Shown here one piece after another: positions 60,359 through 64,000 of a DNA stretch of 64,000 nucleotides. Source of the DNA: Kitasatospora cinereorecta. Lineage in GTDB: Bacteria > Actinomycetota > Actinomycetes > Streptomycetales > Streptomycetaceae. The stretch covers positions 186,001 to 250,000 of the forward strand of contig NZ_JAMZDX010000004.1 in the NCBI RefSeq assembly GCF_024172095.1, in the 5' to 3' direction. Below the pieces are notes generated by a model, which was not told the origin of the DNA, made no database searches, and saw only the letters and a list, made by a program, of their open reading frames with translations. The position numbers and the translations under genes are program-made. Position 1 is the stretch's first letter. Every line of letters begins with the position of its first letter.

Positions 60359-61252
60359 TTACGGCGCGAGCACGGCCCGGAAGGCCCGTTCGCCGATGCC
60401 GCCCATCAGCGGGTTGTCGGCCGAGTGCGTCAGGAAGGCGACGGCCAGGGCGAGCGCCCATCCGCGGGCCCGTTCCCACATCGCGTCGTCGGCCCGCCCG
60501 TACGCCTGCCGCAGGTCCGCGCGCTGCTCGGCGGGGAACAGCATCCACGTCACCGACAGGTCCGCGGCCGGGTCGCCCGAGGTGAGGTCGCCGAAGTCGA
60601 TCACGGCGCTGATCCGCTCCCCGTCGATCAGGATGTTCGCCGGGTGCAGGTCGCCGTGCAGCCACAGTGGCGGGCCGTCCCACACCGGCGAGGCGGTCGC
60701 CGACTCCCACACGCGCAGCGCGGCGCGCCGATCGGCGGCGTCGGCGAGGTGCGCCAGCCCGCTCACCACGCCCTCGGCCCGACCGGCCAGCGGGATCCCC
60801 CGGTGCGGGTTGACCGGCGCGTCCGGCGCCGAGGGGAGGTGCAACGCAGCCAGGAAGTGGCCGAGTTGGGCTGCCGCTGCCGGGCAGGTGCCCGGTTCGT
60901 GCTCCGCGGCCGTCCGGCCCGGGAAGTACGGCACGATGCTCCACGACCACGGGTAGTGCTCCGTCGCCCGGCCGGTGCGCACCGGCGCCGGCACCGGCAG
61001 CGGGAGGCGGGCAGCCAGCTCGGGGAGCCACCGCTGCTCGTGCGCGGCGAGTTCGGCGCCCAGGGCCCGCCGGGGCAGCCGCACCAGGTACTCGTCGCCG
61101 AGTCGGCACACGAGGTTGTCCCAGCCGTTGGCGAGCACCTCGACCGGCAACCCCGCCAGGTCCGGGTGCTGCTCCGCCACCAATCGCCGCACCAGCCCCA
61201 CGGAGACCTCGACCTCCGCCGCCGGCATTCCGCGAACCGCCCGCACCGTCAT
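60359..61252 (-). CDS. Aminoglycoside-phosphotransferase-family kinase
   Basis: 297 aa. VEVLANGWDNLVCRLGDEYL with the Lys/Arg of VRLPRR, WSWSIVPYFPGRTAAEHEPG, then catalytic LWLHGDLHPANILIDG (H-G-D-x2-x-N) and metal-binding ISAVIDFGDLTSGDPAADLS. APH-like kinases phosphorylate antibiotics, sugars or amino acids. The large family prevents a substrate call. ATG 61252, or a later in-frame ATG a few codons on. Confidence 0.87.
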   Translation of the reverse strand: MTVRAVRGMPAAEVEVSVGLVRRLVAEQHPDLAGLPVEVLANGWDNLVCRLGDEYLVRLPRRALGAELAAHEQRWLPELAARLPLPVPAPVRTGRATEHYPWSWSIVPYFPGRTAAEHEPGTCPAAAAQLGHFLAALHLPSAPDAPVNPHRGIPLAGRAEGVVSGLAHLADAADRRAALRVWESATASPVWDGPPLWLHGDLHPANILIDGERISAVIDFGDLTSGDPAADLSVTWMLFPAEQRADLRQAYGRADDAMWERARGWALALAVAFLTHSADNPLMGGIGERAFRAVLAP

Positions 61253-61351
61253 ACCGGGAACCCTACGCACTCCTCGGACGGGTGCAAGGAGCTGCGGCAA
61301 CTGGTGGCAAGCGATTGCCACCACCGGGCCGGGCGGCGGACACTCCACCCC

Positions 61352-62773
61352 ATGTCACCCCCTTCCGTGCCCCTGCGTCCGCACCCGGACCGGCTGCTGC
61401 CCGCCGACCCGGGGGTGCGGGCGCTCGCCCGGCGCCTCTACGCGAGCGTGCGCGCGCTGCCGATCCTCTCCCCGCACGGGCATGTCGACCCGCGGCCGCT
61501 GGTGGACGACGTCGCGTTCCCCGACCCGGCGACGCTGCTGGTCACGCCGGACCACTACATCACCCGGCTGCTCCACGCGAGCGGCGTCGGCCTGGCGGAA
61601 CTCGGCGTCGGGCAGGGGCCGCTGACCGAGCGGCAGGCCAGGGTGGCGTGGCGCCGGCTCTGCGAGCACTGGTACGTCTTCCGCGGTACGCCGGTGCGGT
61701 ACTGGCTGGAGTCCGAGCTGGCGGAGATCTTCGGCGTCACCGAGCGCCCGGACGCCGCGAACGCGGACCGCCTCTACGATCGGATCGCCGAGCGGCTGGC
61801 CGAGGACGCCTTCCGCCCGCGTGCCCTGTTCGACCGCTTCGGCATCGAGGTACTGGCCACCACCGACGACCCGTGCGACGACCTGGCCGCCCACCGCGCG
61901 CTGGCCGCCGACCCCGCTTTCCGGGGCCGGGTCGTCCCGACCTTCCGGCCCGACCGCTACCTCGAACCCGCCGGGGCGGGCTGGGCCGCGGCGGTCGCCC
62001 GCCTGGGCGAGGCCGCCGACGAGGACACCACCACCTACCCGGGCTACCTGCGCGCCCTGGAGTCCCGGCGCCGGTACTTCGTCGCGCACGGCGCCACCTC
62101 CGCCGACCACAGCCACCCGGATGTCCGCACCGACCCGCTCGACCCGGCCACCGCCGCCCGGATCCACGCCGCCGCCCTGGCAGGCACGGCCACGGCGGCC
62201 GAGTGCACCGCCTTCCGCCGCCACATGCTGCTGGAGATGGCCCGGATGTCCTGCGAGGACGGGCTGGTGATGACCCTCCACCCGGGCATCCGCCGCAACC
62301 ACCACACCCCGACGCTCCATCGCTTCGGCCCGGACACCGGCCACGACATCCCGGTCCGCGTCGAGTTCACCGACGCCCTGCGTCCGCTGCTGGAGCGCTA
62401 CGGCACCGCGCCCGGCTTCCAGCTGATCCTGTTCACCGTGGACGAGAGCGTCCTCTCCCGCGAGATCGCCCCGCTCGCCGGGTTCTACCCATCGGTGTTC
62501 GCGGGCGCGCCGTGGTGGTTCCTGGACGCCCCCGACGCGATCCGCCGCGCCCGCCGGGCGGTCACCGAGACGGCCGGCTTCACCCGCACCTCCGGCTTCG
62601 TCGACGACACCCGTGCCTTCTGCTCCGTCCCGGCCCGCCACGACATGTCCCGCCGCCTCGACTGCGGCCTGCTCGCCGAACTCGTCGCCGAGCACCGCCT
62701 CGACGAGGACGAAGCCTTCGCCACCGCCCGCGACCTGGTCGACGCGATCCCCCGAAAGGCGTTCAAGCTCTGA
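61352..62773 (+). CDS. uxaC: Glucuronate isomerase
   Basis: 473 aa, the normal length. LPADPGVRALARRLYASVRA, LPILSPHGHVDPRPLVDDVA (the H-x-H metal site), DHYITRLLHASGVGLAELGV, FGIEVLATTDDPCDDLAAHR, MTLHPGIRRNHHTPTLHRFG and FVDDTRAFCSVPARHDMSRR match UxaC across the full protein. It converts D-glucuronate to fructuronate, or galacturonate to tagaturonate, the first step of hexuronate breakdown. Other uxa/uxu genes are not in the window. Confidence 0.93.
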   Translation: MSPPSVPLRPHPDRLLPADPGVRALARRLYASVRALPILSPHGHVDPRPLVDDVAFPDPATLLVTPDHYITRLLHASGVGLAELGVGQGPLTERQARVAWRRLCEHWYVFRGTPVRYWLESELAEIFGVTERPDAANADRLYDRIAERLAEDAFRPRALFDRFGIEVLATTDDPCDDLAAHRALAADPAFRGRVVPTFRPDRYLEPAGAGWAAAVARLGEAADEDTTTYPGYLRALESRRRYFVAHGATSADHSHPDVRTDPLDPATAARIHAAALAGTATAAECTAFRRHMLLEMARMSCEDGLVMTLHPGIRRNHHTPTLHRFGPDTGHDIPVRVEFTDALRPLLERYGTAPGFQLILFTVDESVLSREIAPLAGFYPSVFAGAPWWFLDAPDAIRRARRAVTETAGFTRTSGFVDDTRAFCSVPARHDMSRRLDCGLLAELVAEHRLDEDEAFATARDLVDAIPRKAFKL

Positions 62774-62848
62774 CCCACCCGCCCGTCGGGGCCCGCCTCC
62801 CTGCCGGGAGCCCGCCCACCGGCCGGCTGACCGCCGGCGCAGGCCGGT

Positions 62849-64000
62849 TCACTGCCGTCCGCGCCCCCGGTAGAGGTCGAGGTCGTCGGAGAGTTCGACG
62901 GCGAGGACGGTCGCGTACTCGTCGAGGTCCGCGGCGCCCGGAGCGTCGATCCAGGTGATGCCCGGCACCTCCCCGTGGCCGCCCGTGACGTGGTGGCCGA
63001 GCTCCGTTCCGGAGCCCAGCACGGACACCCGCTTCACCGGTGTGCGCAGTCCCTTGAGTGCGACGTACTCGCGGGGGATGTCGGGGCAGATCAGGTAGAG
63101 CGTGCGGCGGTCGGCGGAGAGGGTGCTCGGGCCGTGGTGGTGGCCGGGCGGCAGTCCGGCATCGGTGCCGTGGACGGCCGCGTCGTGCCGGGCGATCCAC
63201 GCGCCGAGTCCCTCGAGCCGCTCGGCCTGCTCCGCCGGGATCGTCCCGTCCTCCCTCGGGCCCACTCCGAGCAGCAGGTTCCCACCCATGCCGATGGTCT
63301 CGGTGAAGTAGCGGACCAGCTGACGCACGCTCTTGTGATTCCCGTCGGCGTGCTGGTGGCCCCAGGAGTCGTTGACCGTCAAGCAGAGCTCCCAGGGCCC
63401 GTCGGGCGCCCGAACGGGCAGCCCCTGCTCGGGGGTGGCGTAGTCGCCGCGGGAGAGCATCCGGGCGTTGAGGACGGTGTCCGGCCCCGAGGCCGAGATC
63501 AACTCGGCCAGCGCGTCAATGCCCCACTGCTCCTCGCTGCGCTCCCACTCACCGTCGAACCACAGCAGGTCTGGGCGGTAGCGGTCCATCAACTCGGCCA
63601 CCTGTCCGTCCCGGTAGGCGAGATAGCGGCGCCAGGCCGCCGGATCCTCCCGTCCGTCGACCGGCACGACCAGGGGGTGGGTCCGCGCGTGCTCCTCGCG
63701 GGACCCGGGGTACGACACGCTCGCGTAGTCCGGGTGGTTCCAGTCCGAATGGGAGTAGTACAGGCCCACCCGGAGGCCGGCACCGCGCACCGCGTCCACG
63801 AATCCCCGGACCAGGTCCCGGCCCGCGGGCGTGCGCCGGGCGACGTCGAGCCCGCCGTGGTCGCTGTCCCACAGGGCGACGCCGTCGTGGTGGCGGGCGG
63901 TGAGGACGGCGTAGCGAGCCCCGGCCCTGGCGAAGAGCGCAGCCCATGACGCGGGGTCGTAGTGGGCGGCGGTGAAGCCGTCGAGCTGCGCCATGTAGCG
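62849..64000 (-). CDS. Alpha-L-fucosidase, GH29 (5' end outside window)
   Basis: At least 383 aa of a GH29 protein: FARAGARYAVLTARHHDGVA, LWDSDHGGLDVARRTPAGRD, LVRGFVDAVRGAGLRVGLYY, SHSDWNHPDY and DRYRPDLLWFDGEWERSEEQ, with the nucleophile Asp in LLWFDGEW. A C-terminal beta domain follows (TPVKRVSVLGSGTELGHHVT). The N-terminus continues beyond 64000, so a signal peptide cannot be judged. Releases fucose from glycans. Confidence 0.88.
   Translation of the reverse strand, partial: RYMAQLDGFTAAHYDPASWAALFARAGARYAVLTARHHDGVALWDSDHGGLDVARRTPAGRDLVRGFVDAVRGAGLRVGLYYSHSDWNHPDYASVSYPGSREEHARTHPLVVPVDGREDPAAWRRYLAYRDGQVAELMDRYRPDLLWFDGEWERSEEQWGIDALAELISASGPDTVLNARMLSRGDYATPEQGLPVRAPDGPWELCLTVNDSWGHQHADGNHKSVRQLVRYFTETIGMGGNLLLGVGPREDGTIPAEQAERLEGLGAWIARHDAAVHGTDAGLPPGHHHGPSTLSADRRTLYLICPDIPREYVALKGLRTPVKRVSVLGSGTELGHHVTGGHGEVPGITWIDAPGAADLDEYATVLAVELSDDLDLYRGRGRQ

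Overview
The window is high-GC DNA (roughly 70-75% G+C by eye, with strong third-position GC) from a Streptomycetaceae-type actinomycete (Streptomyces or Kitasatospora). The evidence is GTG/TTG starts, many apparently leaderless promoters (TANNNT about 7 nt before ATG/GTG), GC-rich hairpin terminators, mycothiol-type DinB/DUF664 proteins, GPP34, HPP and SigJ-like ECF families, and a Streptomyces-style perfect inverted repeat. The genus cannot be fixed from sequence alone.

Layout. 1-10.9 kb: NmrA-like reductase (cut by the window edge) and AraC regulator; a bacitracin-type ABC exporter with a PadR regulator; a BAAT-type hydrolase; GNAT; a HEAT-like small protein; a YwqJ-like deaminase with complete zinc motifs; a NUDIX hydrolase. 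11-24.6 kb: secreted phosphoesterase; a frameshifted hydrolase; a ZTP riboswitch in front of a stand-alone AICAR transformylase; a class A beta-lactamase with a twin-arginine signal; an ArsR/MFS pair with a perfect operator; GPP34, DUF402 and repeat proteins; initiator tRNA-fMet; a WYL regulator facing a hydrolase.

24.6-29.7 kb is a decayed, more AT-rich mobile island. It holds a serine integrase remnant inside 17-bp direct repeats, several genes each broken by one frameshift, an HNH endonuclease tail, a long perfect hairpin, two intact paralogous repeat proteins of unknown function, and a truncated 2OG-Fe(II) oxygenase.

29.8-37 kb: lipoprotein, hydroxyacid dehydrogenase, HPP membrane protein, a penicillin-binding-protein homologue that has lost its catalytic Ser and Lys, a membrane Ser/Thr kinase overlapping tail-to-tail with an infA (IF-1) paralogue, and GNAT.

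37.4-45.1 kb is the most notable system: a complete streptolysin-S-like linear azol(in)e peptide operon. A 41-aa precursor with a SagA-like leader and a Cys/Ser/Thr core is followed by SagB-type dehydrogenase, SagC-type E1-like partner, YcaO cyclodehydratase, two CPBP proteases, an ABC ATPase, an ABC-2 permease and an LCM-type carboxyl methyltransferase. From dehydrogenase to methyltransferase the genes overlap or lie within a few bases of each other. The cluster ends in a perfect 31-bp inverted repeat.

45.2-64 kb: MarR/SnoaL pair with operator-like repeats; bifunctional PBP; aldo-keto reductase; two truncated genes meeting head to head near 50.1 kb; SigJ-like sigma factor; a lone sugar-binding lipoprotein with a MalR-like operator; PNPOx; TetR/SnoaL pair; APH-like kinase; glucuronate isomerase; GH29 fucosidase (cut by the window edge).
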